A stretch of DNA of 64,000 nucleotides from Achromobacter sp. UMC46. GTDB taxonomy: Bacteria; Pseudomonadota; Gammaproteobacteria; Burkholderiales; Burkholderiaceae_B. Position numbers and translations under genes: made by a program. A model generated the notes under the pieces. The model saw only the letters and a program-made list of their open reading frames with translations, was not told the DNA's origin and did no database searches. Shown in pieces: positions 1 through 7,909 of this stretch. How positions within the stretch are numbered: the stretch's first letter is position 1; every line of letters starts with the position of its first letter. The DNA lies in the NCBI RefSeq assembly GCF_014170335.1, contig NZ_LZZS01000036.1, forward strand, positions 186,001-250,000, in the 5' to 3' direction.

Positions 1-923
1 GACGCCGAGCGGTTGAAATCGGTGCGCGAACCGTCGCTGTAGAACAGCGGAAAGCCGCTGCCGAAGCCGTTGCTCAGATTGCGCTGGTATTCCACGCCGG
101 CCGTCAGCACGGTGTCGGGCGTCAGGTCGGCGCTGACCACGCCGTAGAATGTGCGCTTGCGCGAATCCAGGAAGCTCACGTAGCTGTCGCCCTGGCTGTA
201 GGCGGCCACGAAACGCGAGCGGATGCGGCCGTTTTCGGTAATGGGCAGCGACAGGTCCAGGTCGCCGCGGATGTTGTCCCAACTGCCCGCGCTGGCGCTG
301 CCTGACAGGGCGAATTCGCGAAGCGGCTTCTTGCGGATGAAGTTCACCGCGGCCGACGGGTTGCCCGAACCCGTCATCAGGCCGGTGGCGCCGCGCACAA
401 TCTCGACCCGGTCGTAGATGGCCGCGTCCATGTCGGTCGCGCCGTAGTTCCACTGGCTCAGGATCGGGGAGTTCAAACCGTCGAACTGGAAATTGTCGAT
501 CGAAAAGCCGCGCGACGAGAACGACAGCCGATTGCTGTCGCTGCGCGTGACCGAGATGCCGGGCGCGCTGGCCAGGATCGCGCCGGTGTCCTGCAAGCCC
601 TGGTCTTCGATCTGCTGGCGCGTCACCACGCTGACGGACTGCGGCGTTTCACGCGGCGACAGCGCCAGGCCGGTGGCGGTGTCCATGGCGTCGGTGGTGT
701 AGGAATGGGTGCCTTCGGTAGTGCCGGGGATGCCGGCTCCCCGGACGGTCACGACGGGCAACTGGGCGACATCGGTCGAAGCGTTCTCGCCCGTCGATGC
801 CGCACTTTGCGCGCTGGCGGTTTGGTGGGTCAAGGCGGAGCAGAACAAGGCCGTTTGAATCGCATAGACAAGAGGGCGCACCCGGCGCAAACGGGCGGCG
901 GGCGAGGGCAGAACGGACGGCAT
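1..923 (-). CDS. fauA: TonB-dependent ferric-alcaligin receptor FauA (5' part, runs off the window)
   Basis: Outer-membrane receptor that imports ferric alcaligin using TonB energy. About 307 N-terminal residues are visible. There is a signal peptide ending TASA just before Q39, then a TonB box (LPVVTVRG) and a plug domain with TPQSVSVVTRQQIEDQG and an IVRGATGLMTGSGNP segment. There is no N-terminal signalling (STN) domain between signal peptide and TonB box, so it is a plain transducer-less receptor, as known for FauA. The ATG at 923 follows a GGAG. It is the last gene of the alcaligin locus and has its own Fur-like site upstream. The barrel lies outside the window. Identity as FauA rests mainly on the neighbouring alc genes. 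Confidence 0.9.
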   Translation of the reverse strand, partial: MPSVLPSPAARLRRVRPLVYAIQTALFCSALTHQTASAQSAASTGENASTDVAQLPVVTVRGAGIPGTTEGTHSYTTDAMDTATGLALSPRETPQSVSVVTRQQIEDQGLQDTGAILASAPGISVTRSDSNRLSFSSRGFSIDNFQFDGLNSPILSQWNYGATDMDAAIYDRVEIVRGATGLMTGSGNPSAAVNFIRKKPLREFALSGSASAGSWDNIRGDLDLSLPITENGRIRSRFVAAYSQGDSYVSFLDSRKRTFYGVVSADLTPDTVLTAGVEYQRNLSNGFGSGFPLFYSDGSRTDFNRSA

Positions 924-948
924 GAGGGCGAGCTCCAGTGGCAATATT

Positions 949-970
949 TGGTAATGAGAATTATTGATTT
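949..970 (-). promoter_or_regulatory. Fur-box-like operator before fauA
   Basis: AT-rich island in GC-rich DNA between alcS and fauA. Read on the minus strand it contains AATAATTCTCATTAC, a good partial match to the Fur consensus GATAATGATAATCATTATC. It lies about 25-45 bp before the fauA ATG, which fits iron repression of the receptor independently of the alcA promoter. Seen by eye; no matrix score was computed. Confidence 0.7.
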
Positions 971-1027
971 TTACCGCTGCCGCTATGTATGCCGGACGAT
1001 ACGATGCATATGGCAAACGCCGCCGGC

Positions 1028-2299
1028 CTATCCCGCCTGCGCTTTGGTCAGTGCCAGGTCGCAACGATGCAGCCAGGCCCAGCCCGCCGCGCTGGCCGCC
1101 ACGCAGGCCAGCATCGCCACCGCCAGCCGCAGCGGCTGACCATAGACCAGCGGCACGCACCAGCCGCTGACCACCGAAAAGGTCAGCATCTGCAAAAATC
1201 CCAGCACCGACGCCGCCGTGCCCGACAGATCGGGCACCCGCGCCAGGATGCGCAGCGTCATCGCCGGCACCGACATCGCCAACCCGCAGGTGAATACGCC
1301 GGGCAGCAGCACCGCCCAGGGCAGGCGCGGCGTGTCTACGGCGGCCACATACACCACGTTGGCCAGGCAACTGGCGCCCATCAGCAGGTAAGCCAGCAGC
1401 GTGATGCGTGAATCGGGCCATTTGCCGGCCTTGCGCGCCGCGAACAGCGCGCCGGCCATGGCGCCCGCCACCAGCGGCACGAACAGATAGGCGAAATCCG
1501 TTTCCGGCAGGCCCAGCACGTTGGCGATGAAATCGGGCGCCGCGCCGATCAGAAAGCCCTGGGCCGCGAACAACAGGCTGAACGCCACGCCCAGCGACAT
1601 ATAGCGCCGCTCTCCCAGCACGCGGGCGTAGTTGGCGCCCAGCGTGCGCCAGGCCAGGGGCTGGCGCTGCGCGGGCGGCAGCGTTTCGGGCAGGCGCCGC
1701 GCGCACAGCAGCCAGGCCGCGCCGGCCAACGCCGTCAGCAGCAGAAACACTGACCGCCAGCCCTGGTGCGCCGCCAGGTAGCCGCCGATGATGGGCGCCA
1801 GCGCCGGCGACAGGTTGAACACCAGGATCAGGTACGACATCGCCCGGCGCGCCGGCACCCCGTCGTAACAGTCGCGGATGATGGCCTGGCCCACCACGAT
1901 GCCTGCGCCGGCCGACAGCCCCTGCACGGCGCGCCCGGCCAGCAGCCAGCCGAAGCTGGGTGCCAGCGCGGCCATCAGCGCGCCGCAGATATACACGCCC
2001 AGCGCCGTCAGCACGATGCGTCGCCGGCCCAGGGAATCCGACAAGGTTCCGTGCAGCAGCAGCATCGACGCGTAGCAGGCCATATAGACGCCCAGCGTCA
2101 ACTGCACGGTTTCCTGGGACACGGCGAATTCCCGGCCCAGCGCCCCGAAGGCGGGCAGGTAAGCGTCGATGGTGGCGGGCGCAACGCAGGCCAACAGGCC
2201 CAGCATCAGCACCATGACGGGAAAAGACGGCGGGGATTCGGGGCGCGGCACGACAGCATCCATGGCGGGCGCTTCCCGGGATGGGAGGCTCTGCCGCAT
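1028..2299 (-). CDS. alcS: Alcaligin exporter AlcS (MFS, Bcr/CflA type)
   Basis: Inner-membrane major facilitator of 423 residues with 12 predicted hydrophobic segments, starting with PVMVLMLGLLACVAPATIDAYLPA, a typical Bcr/CflA drug-exporter opening. It carries the MFS loop after segment 2 (DSLGRRRIVLTALG). In Bordetella, AlcS (earlier called bcr) exports alcaligin and lowers its inducing level in the cell. It sits between alcR and fauA as in that genus. An internal ATG at 2263 (MDAVVPRP) has a better Shine-Dalgarno (GGGAAG, about 8 nt), so the true protein may be 411 residues. Confidence 0.9.
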   Translation of the reverse strand: MRQSLPSREAPAMDAVVPRPESPPSFPVMVLMLGLLACVAPATIDAYLPAFGALGREFAVSQETVQLTLGVYMACYASMLLLHGTLSDSLGRRRIVLTALGVYICGALMAALAPSFGWLLAGRAVQGLSAGAGIVVGQAIIRDCYDGVPARRAMSYLILVFNLSPALAPIIGGYLAAHQGWRSVFLLLTALAGAAWLLCARRLPETLPPAQRQPLAWRTLGANYARVLGERRYMSLGVAFSLLFAAQGFLIGAAPDFIANVLGLPETDFAYLFVPLVAGAMAGALFAARKAGKWPDSRITLLAYLLMGASCLANVVYVAAVDTPRLPWAVLLPGVFTCGLAMSVPAMTLRILARVPDLSGTAASVLGFLQMLTFSVVSGWCVPLVYGQPLRLAVAMLACVAASAAGWAWLHRCDLALTKAQAG

Positions 2300-2365
2300 G
2301 GTCGCCTGCCCGGCGCACGGGTATGAATGGGGAACGCCGCAAGAGCAATGGGCAGCGCCGGACGT

Positions 2366-3340
2366 TCAGTTCAGCTCGCTGGGCGAGATGCCGTACCGTT
2401 CGCGGAACGCCGTGGCGAAGTTGGTGGCGTGGCGGTAGCCGGCGAAATGCGCTGCCTGCTGCACGCTGCAGCCCCGGGCCAATTGTTCGCGCGCCACTTC
2501 CAGCCGGCGCTCGCGCAGGCAGCTAAACACCGACCGCTGGTAGGTGGCCTGGAACTTGGCGCGCAGCGTGCTGGGGCTCATGCAGGCCAGCCGCGCCAGG
2601 TCGTCCAGCGTGTGGTCTTCGCCCGGCGCGTTGTGCAGGCGTTCGCGCACCCGTTCCAGCAGCAGGCGGTCGCGTTCGGACACGGCGCTTTCCGTGGGCG
2701 CGCCGGATCCCAGCGAGGCCAGCGCGTGGGCCAGCAGCTGGGTCGCCACGCCTTCGCGCAACATGTTCTGCAGCGGCTCGTCCCAGGGGCAGTCCAGCAG
2801 GTGTTCGATGGCTTGCAGCAAGTGGCCCGGCACCTGCCAGCGGCGCAGCCGCAGGGCGGGCGAGCGCAGCGCCTTTCTGATCATCTCGCTGGTCCGGTCG
2901 TCGCCTGCGCTGTCAGGGTCCGACAATGACAAGTTGACGCTGCGCAGGCGCTGTCCGGGTTCGTGGATGCCGGTCATGGCGACGGTATCGCCATACAGCG
3001 CGCTGACGCCGCTATGCGCGGCCAGGCGCACTTCGTCGTGGCGGTCGATGCGGGTGCGGGCATGGCCTTGCAGCATGACGATGGCCGAGAAGCGCGGCGA
3101 CATCATCGATGTCGCTTCGTAGTGCTGATGGACCCGCACGTCGGACAACACTAGGGTCAGGCCCGGGCGGATGGCGCACTTTTCGACGCGGCCCTCGGCA
3201 ATGCAAAGATGATCAGGGTCGCCGCACGCCACGCGCTCCAGCTGCGGCAGCCGGTAGCGGAAACCGCTCTGGTTGCCCATGCGGTTGAAGTCTGCGACGG
3301 TGAATTGGGCGGGGGAGGCAGATGGGTTCAAGATCGTCAC
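2366..3340 (-). CDS. alcR: AraC-family alcaligin-responsive activator AlcR
   Basis: Cytoplasmic transcription activator. The C-terminal third is an AraC-type double helix-turn-helix (LDDLARLACMSPSTLRAKFQATY ... GCSVQQAAHFAGYRHATNFATAFRERYGISP). The N-terminal half resembles the PchR/AlcR sensor region. In Bordetella, AlcR binds alcaligin and boosts transcription of alc genes and fauA. The start is uncertain. The reading frame is open to 3538 and has an ATG at 3406, but a Fur-like site covers 3386-3407, so translation should begin downstream of it. A GTG at 3340 is given here; ATG 3280 (MGNQSGFRY) is another candidate. Translation ends 66 bp before alcS. Confidence 0.85.
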   Translation of the reverse strand: MTILNPSASPAQFTVADFNRMGNQSGFRYRLPQLERVACGDPDHLCIAEGRVEKCAIRPGLTLVLSDVRVHQHYEATSMMSPRFSAIVMLQGHARTRIDRHDEVRLAAHSGVSALYGDTVAMTGIHEPGQRLRSVNLSLSDPDSAGDDRTSEMIRKALRSPALRLRRWQVPGHLLQAIEHLLDCPWDEPLQNMLREGVATQLLAHALASLGSGAPTESAVSERDRLLLERVRERLHNAPGEDHTLDDLARLACMSPSTLRAKFQATYQRSVFSCLRERRLEVAREQLARGCSVQQAAHFAGYRHATNFATAFRERYGISPSELN

Positions 3341-3385
3341 TCGCGTTACGGGATGATCCCTTGGCGGCGCGGAAATCACCACCAA

Positions 3386-3407
3386 ATGTGAGAATGAGAA
3401 TAGCATA
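3386..3407 (-). promoter_or_regulatory. Fur-box-like operator / alcR promoter
   Basis: On the minus strand the sequence GCTATTCTCATTCTCAC forms Fur-like NAT repeats in an AT-rich island between alcE and alcR. In Bordetella alcR is known to have its own Fur- and iron-controlled promoter in addition to read-through from alcA, which fits this location. The site overlaps the ATG at 3406, which argues against using that codon as the alcR start. Confidence 0.65.
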
Positions 3408-3486
3408 TATTCGCATTGTCTAAGGAAAATTCCCGCGTCGTTCCGGCGCCCTTTCAGCAGGCGCCGGCTTGCCTTCCGGCCCGGGT

Positions 3487-4653
3487 TCAAGGCGCCGCGC
3501 AGTCGCCCAACTGATCCCCCATGATGTCGCGATACCACTCGTGAAAGTGCTGCATGCCGTCTTCCATCGGCGACTGGTACGGCCCGCTTTCCGACACCCC
3601 CCGACGTAGCAGCGCCAGCCGGCCGGCATCCATGCGTTCGCCGATCTCGTCGTCTTCGATGGCGGTTTCCATATAGGCCGCGCGCTGGGCCTCCACGAAC
3701 TCGCGCTCGAACAGCGCGATATCTTCCGGGTAGTAGAACTCTGCGATGTTGATGGTTTCCTGCGGGCTCTTGGGGTAGAGCGTCGACAGCACCAGCACGT
3801 GCGGGTACAGCTCGATCATGTGGGTAGGAAAGTACGTGACCCAGATCGCGCCGAAATCGGGCGCCGAGCCGCCGCGGTAGCGCATCAGCGTGTCGTGCCA
3901 GTCAGCATAGACGTCCGACCCCGGCTTTTCCAGCGCGTCGTGCACGCCCACGCGTTGCAGGCTGTACTGCTGGCCGAATTCCCAGCTCAGATCGTCGCAG
4001 GTCACGAAGCGCCCCAGGCCGGGGTGGAACGGGCCCACGTGGTAGTCCTCCAGGTAAACCTCGATGAAGGTCTTCCAGTTGTAGTTGCACTGGTGCACCT
4101 CGACGTGATCCAGCACGTAGTCCGAAAAATCGAACTCGGGACGGGTGAACAGATTACCTAGATCGCGCTGCGGATCGCGGGGACCTTCGAACAGCAGGCC
4201 GTGGCAGTTCTTCAGCGGAAAGCGCGGCAGATTCAGGCACGGCGTACTGGGAAACTGCGGCGCGCCCAGGATTTGCCCCTGGTTGTCGTAGGTCCAGCGG
4301 TGCAGCGGGCAGACGATGTTGCCGCCGGTGGCCGACAGGTTGCCCGCCGGGTTGGCCGGGCCGGTTACCGCGCCCGTCTCGCCGCCCAGAATCAGCGCCT
4401 GGCGGTGCCGGCACACGTTGGACACGAGTTCCACGCCGTGCGCATTGCGCACCAGCACACGGCCGCCTTCTTCATTGGGCAGGCGGCGCCAGTCGCCCGG
4501 CTCGGGCACGCCTTTCTCGTGGCCCACATACAGGGCCGATTGCTTGAATATCATTTCCTGTTCGCGGGCGAACAGGGCTTCGTCGAAATAGGCCCGAACG
4601 TGCAGCGGGCTCAATGCCTGTTGCACATGCTCCAGGCGGCCAATGTCCGTCAT
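3487..4653 (-). CDS. alcE: Rieske non-heme iron putrescine C-hydroxylase AlcE
   Basis: Rieske-type oxygenase subunit of 388 residues. It has a [2Fe-2S] motif Cys81-x-His83 and Cys115-x2-His118 and a mononuclear iron motif EDYHVGPFHPG (D-Y-H-x4-H). AlcE-type proteins make 2-hydroxyputrescine, the backbone of alcaligin. The spacer between the two Rieske halves is 31 residues instead of the usual 15-17, with a Gly/Pro/Asn-rich insert. The start at 4653 follows AAGGAG with 6 nt spacing; the open frame extends further upstream but lacks a better start. Electrons must come from a reductase encoded elsewhere, because none is in the operon. Confidence 0.9.
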   Translation of the reverse strand: MTDIGRLEHVQQALSPLHVRAYFDEALFAREQEMIFKQSALYVGHEKGVPEPGDWRRLPNEEGGRVLVRNAHGVELVSNVCRHRQALILGGETGAVTGPANPAGNLSATGGNIVCPLHRWTYDNQGQILGAPQFPSTPCLNLPRFPLKNCHGLLFEGPRDPQRDLGNLFTRPEFDFSDYVLDHVEVHQCNYNWKTFIEVYLEDYHVGPFHPGLGRFVTCDDLSWEFGQQYSLQRVGVHDALEKPGSDVYADWHDTLMRYRGGSAPDFGAIWVTYFPTHMIELYPHVLVLSTLYPKSPQETINIAEFYYPEDIALFEREFVEAQRAAYMETAIEDDEIGERMDAGRLALLRRGVSESGPYQSPMEDGMQHFHEWYRDIMGDQLGDCAAP

Positions 4654-4694
4654 ATCCGACTCCTTGTGCCGTCGCGCAAAGCCCGGGCCGCCTG

Positions 4695-5444
4695 TCAGGC
4701 GGGCACGGCGCTCTCGGCGTCGATCCGGGCGATGCGTTCGGCAAGATCCAATTTGGGGCAGGTGCTGCAATAGTCGCCGTCGCGCCTGCGGAAGTAGTGG
4801 CAGCAGACCTGCCGGTCAACGGCAATGACCGGCAGCGATGCGCGCTCGTAGGTCAGGTAGCCGCTGCGTCCGTCGATGTCCAAGAGGCTCAGCCATTGGC
4901 CGGCCTGTTCCTGGGCCCAGGCATTGGCGGCGGCGCAGTTGCCCTGGCGCGCGGCAAGCAGGGCGTAAAGAACGCAATCGGCCTGCATGCTCTCGGCGGC
5001 GCGCGGACTGACCCGCAGCACCTGGGTCAGCTCGCGATAGAAGGTGGCGCAGATACTGCGCAGCTGCGCGGCGGCGGCTTGCATGCGTTCGCGCAGGTGG
5101 CCGCGCAGGGGTTCATGGCGGTCCAGCGTATAGCCGATGACAAAGCCGTCGGGCGGCACCGGCTGATTCATGCTGGACAGGTCGGGCACGATCGGGCTGC
5201 GGTGCGCGGCGAACACGCTCAGGTACACCGGCTGCCAGATCAGCAACCCCCAGCAGCGCAGCGCCAGGTAGTGCGGCCCGGCTTCGGGGTAGCGGCGCTG
5301 CCAGCAGTCGCGCAGTTGCGCGATCAGCGCGCCGTTGTCGGCGCCCGGGCGGATGCCCGGGGCCGCCGCCGGCGCGACCTGGCCCGACAGCCCGGGCACC
5401 AGGCGGTCGGTCAGGTCCAGCAGATCGTCCAGGTCGCGGTTCAC
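4695..5444 (-). CDS. alcD: FhuF-like siderophore iron reductase AlcD
   Basis: 249 residues, translated from a GTG that overlaps the alcC stop (GTGA). The C terminus has the pattern Cys-Cys-x10-Cys-x2-Cys (CCHYFRRRDGDYCSTC), the signature that binds the unusual [2Fe-2S] cluster of FhuF-type ferric-siderophore reductases. The N-terminal part holds a conserved WQPVYLSVFAAH segment typical of that family. Bordetella AlcD was long described as of unknown function; the motif suggests it releases iron from ferric alcaligin in the cytoplasm. The open frame continues upstream of 5444 but that stretch is antisense-like alcC sequence, so the GTG is preferred. Operon position between alcC and alcE is as in Bordetella. 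Confidence 0.85.
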   Translation of the reverse strand: MNRDLDDLLDLTDRLVPGLSGQVAPAAAPGIRPGADNGALIAQLRDCWQRRYPEAGPHYLALRCWGLLIWQPVYLSVFAAHRSPIVPDLSSMNQPVPPDGFVIGYTLDRHEPLRGHLRERMQAAAAQLRSICATFYRELTQVLRVSPRAAESMQADCVLYALLAARQGNCAAANAWAQEQAGQWLSLLDIDGRSGYLTYERASLPVIAVDRQVCCHYFRRRDGDYCSTCPKLDLAERIARIDAESAVPA

Positions 5445-7294
5445 GCAAGCGCCCGCGCGGTGTCGGCCACGCGCTGGCCCAGCCACAGGGGCCGATAGGG
5501 GGCGATGGGGTTGGCCAGGTTGGGCGCCATCTGGAAGCTGCCGATGGGGTCGGCCAGATTGACCATCTGCAGGTTGTTGGCCAACTGCAGGCGGTTCAGG
5601 CACGAATGGATCATCTCGGGCGCGAACAGATCGTACTGGCGATACTTCTCCAGCAACTCGGGGTGCGCTTCCTGGTAGGCGATAACGCGGCCGGCCACCA
5701 GTTTCCAGAACGCGTCTTCCTGCATCACGCCGCTGTCGGCCAGCACCTGCGACAGGTGGCGGAAATAGCCTTCGAACACATCCACGAAGATGGTCAGCAG
5801 CTTGAATTCCTCGGGCACGTCGGCGGCCAGGCGGCGGGCGTTCTCGGGCAGCGCGGCGTTCGGGTTCAGAATCGACGATTCCTCGGCGATGTCCTTCATG
5901 AAGGCGCGCACCGGCACGTGGCCTTCGAGCACCAGAATCACGTTTTCGCCGTGCGGCATGAACACCAGGTCGTGCGCATAGAAGCAGTGCACCAGCGGCG
6001 TCAGGTAGGCGTCCACGTAGCGTTCCAGCCATGCGGCCGCGTCCAGTCCGGAGGCGCGGATCAGCGCCGGCAGCAGCGCGCCGCCGTCAGGGTCCACGTG
6101 CAGCAGCGCCGCCATGGTCATCAGGCGCTGCTGCGGCCCGATCAGTCCCACGGGGTTCTCGCGCCACAGCGCCGAAAACATCTTCTTGTACGGCGTGTCC
6201 ACCGAAATGGCCGCTTCGTAGTAGTAATTGCGGAACCCCAGCGACGCCGCTTCGCGCAGGATGGTGAAGCCGTTCTCGCGCAGCCACGGGTCGGACGAGA
6301 TCAGGCCGTGCAGGTATTCGTTGATGGCCGGCGTGCCCGACATGTAATACGGCGACAGTCCGCGCATGAAGCCCATGTTCAGGATCGACAGCGACGTCTT
6401 CACATAGTGCCTGCCCGGCTGGCTGATGTTGAAGAACGTGCGGATGGACTGCTGCGCCAGGTATTCGTCGTCGCCATAACCCAGGCACACGATCTTGCGC
6501 GTGGCCACATAGGGCGCGAACGCCAGTGACAGCTTGTTGAACCACTGCCACGGGTGCGACGGCATGAAGAAGTAGTCGGCCGGGTCCAGCCCTTGGTCGC
6601 GCAGCGCCTGGGTGTAGCGGGCCACGGTGGCCGCGCCCAGCTCGTCCTGCACCAGGCTGTCGTAGTCCATGGTCGACAGGCACGCGAAGTGCGCGTTGTC
6701 CTTGTGCACCGCCAGCCACATCACGCGGATCGGGCTGGCGCATTCGGGCGCATAGACGTGGTAGTCCTCGGCGTCAAAGCCCAGCCGGCCGTTGTTGGCT
6801 ACGAAGCTGGGGTGGCCCTCGATCATCGACGTTTCGATGGTCTGGTAGTCGGCCAGCGCCAGCTCGGCCGCCGGCAGCGCGGCGCGGGTGTGCTTGTAGG
6901 CGCTGCCGTGCAGGGTGCTGGTAATTTCGTCCAGGTAGATCGGCAGGCGGTCTTCGGGCATGCCCAGCTTGTCGCGGATCTCGATGACGAACTGCAACGC
7001 GTCCAGCGGCGCCGGCGTGCCGGCCATGGTCTTGCTGATCGATTCGGCCGGAATTCGCCAGTGGCGCATCGCCATCAATTGGGCATCGAACTGGTATTCG
7101 GCATGGCCGTCGGCCAGCAAAAGGCGGTACCGGTCAAAGCCGGGCGCATCGGACGGACCCAGCCGCTCGGGTTCCAGCAGCCATTCGTGGGCATATTCCG
7201 AAATGGCCTTCTTCACCAGCAGGCGGTTCGCCTTTTCCCAGACCTCGGGTGCAAGGTGGCTGGCGATCTGGGCGGGGTGGGGCAGGGTGCTCAT
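5441..7294 (-). CDS. alcC: NRPS-independent siderophore synthetase AlcC (IucA/IucC family)
   Basis: 617-residue NIS synthetase, normal length for the family. It shows family landmarks: EGHPSFVANNGRLGF (the GHP nucleotide/substrate loop), LPSHPWQWF-like FFMPSHPWQWF, KTSLSILNMGFMRGL and FYAHDLVFMPHGENVILVLE near the C-terminal active site. AlcC joins and then macrocyclises two N-hydroxy-N-succinyl-2-hydroxyputrescine units, using ATP, to give alcaligin. It overlaps alcB by 4 bp (ATGA) with CAGGAG placed 8 nt upstream, so translation is probably coupled. Cytoplasmic. Confidence 0.95.
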   Translation of the reverse strand: MSTLPHPAQIASHLAPEVWEKANRLLVKKAISEYAHEWLLEPERLGPSDAPGFDRYRLLLADGHAEYQFDAQLMAMRHWRIPAESISKTMAGTPAPLDALQFVIEIRDKLGMPEDRLPIYLDEITSTLHGSAYKHTRAALPAAELALADYQTIETSMIEGHPSFVANNGRLGFDAEDYHVYAPECASPIRVMWLAVHKDNAHFACLSTMDYDSLVQDELGAATVARYTQALRDQGLDPADYFFMPSHPWQWFNKLSLAFAPYVATRKIVCLGYGDDEYLAQQSIRTFFNISQPGRHYVKTSLSILNMGFMRGLSPYYMSGTPAINEYLHGLISSDPWLRENGFTILREAASLGFRNYYYEAAISVDTPYKKMFSALWRENPVGLIGPQQRLMTMAALLHVDPDGGALLPALIRASGLDAAAWLERYVDAYLTPLVHCFYAHDLVFMPHGENVILVLEGHVPVRAFMKDIAEESSILNPNAALPENARRLAADVPEEFKLLTIFVDVFEGYFRHLSQVLADSGVMQEDAFWKLVAGRVIAYQEAHPELLEKYRQYDLFAPEMIHSCLNRLQLANNLQMVNLADPIGSFQMAPNLANPIAPYRPLWLGQRVADTARALA

Positions 7295-7896
7295 ACGGTG
7301 GACTCCTGGAGTTGGGCCTGTTCAAACTGTTGCCGGGTGCAGAAGGCGATGCTGGCGGTCTTCTCGCGAAAACGCGCCTGGCCGGCGTAGACAAAACCCA
7401 TGGCCAAGTTCAGCGCATGGATCTTGCTGTTGTCGCGGTCGGGTTCGACCACCACGCGGCGGGCATGCAGGCGCTCGAACATGAAGCGCATCACAAAGGC
7501 CAGCACGTTGTGGCTGAATTGGGGAATGCGTACTTGCGGCGGGCCGATGAAGATATGCATGCCCAGGTCGCCGTCGCGTACCGGGTAATGCTCGCCGACC
7601 TGGTCGTGCGTCGGGTCATAGCACTCCACCAGGAATGCCGGGCGGCCGTCATGGCTGCCCAGCCAGGCGCCGGCGTGGCCGCTGCCTTGCAGCGCTTCAT
7701 AGAATTCGCGCACCTGCGCTTCGGAAAACTCCTGCATCGACCAGAAGCGGGCGTAGTCCATCGAGAACCATTGGCGCAGCAGAGCGGCGTCCTTGGCCGG
7801 GTCCAGCGGACGCAGCGTCAGGCCCAGGCCTTCGTCGTAGTGGTTGCGCGCCTGGCGGTCGATTTCGCCAAGAAAGGCGGATGTCATGGTGATCAT
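7291..7896 (-). CDS. alcB: Acyl-CoA transferase AlcB (GNAT/IucB-like succinyltransferase)
   Basis: 201 residues, related to the siderophore acyltransferases IucB/RhbD. It contains the family signatures FSMDYARFWSMQ, AFLVECYDPTHDQVGEHYPV, DLGMHIFIGPP and a C-terminal VVVEPDRDNSKIHALNLAMGFVYAG acetyl-CoA-type binding loop. It should transfer a succinyl group from succinyl-CoA to N-hydroxy-2-hydroxyputrescine. Two near starts are possible, ATG 7896 (GGAG 5 nt upstream) and ATG 7887. It lies 13 bp after alcA and overlaps alcC. Confidence 0.92.
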   Translation of the reverse strand: MITMTSAFLGEIDRQARNHYDEGLGLTLRPLDPAKDAALLRQWFSMDYARFWSMQEFSEAQVREFYEALQGSGHAGAWLGSHDGRPAFLVECYDPTHDQVGEHYPVRDGDLGMHIFIGPPQVRIPQFSHNVLAFVMRFMFERLHARRVVVEPDRDNSKIHALNLAMGFVYAGQARFREKTASIAFCTRQQFEQAQLQESTV

Positions 7897-7909
7897 GGCG
7901 GCTCCGGGG

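Noticed and set aside
5444-6032. Upstream extension of alcD to 6032
   Set aside because: The added residues are Arg/Gly/Pro-rich and lie antiparallel in phase to alcC coding sequence; the GTG at 5444 overlapping the alcC stop fits the operon.
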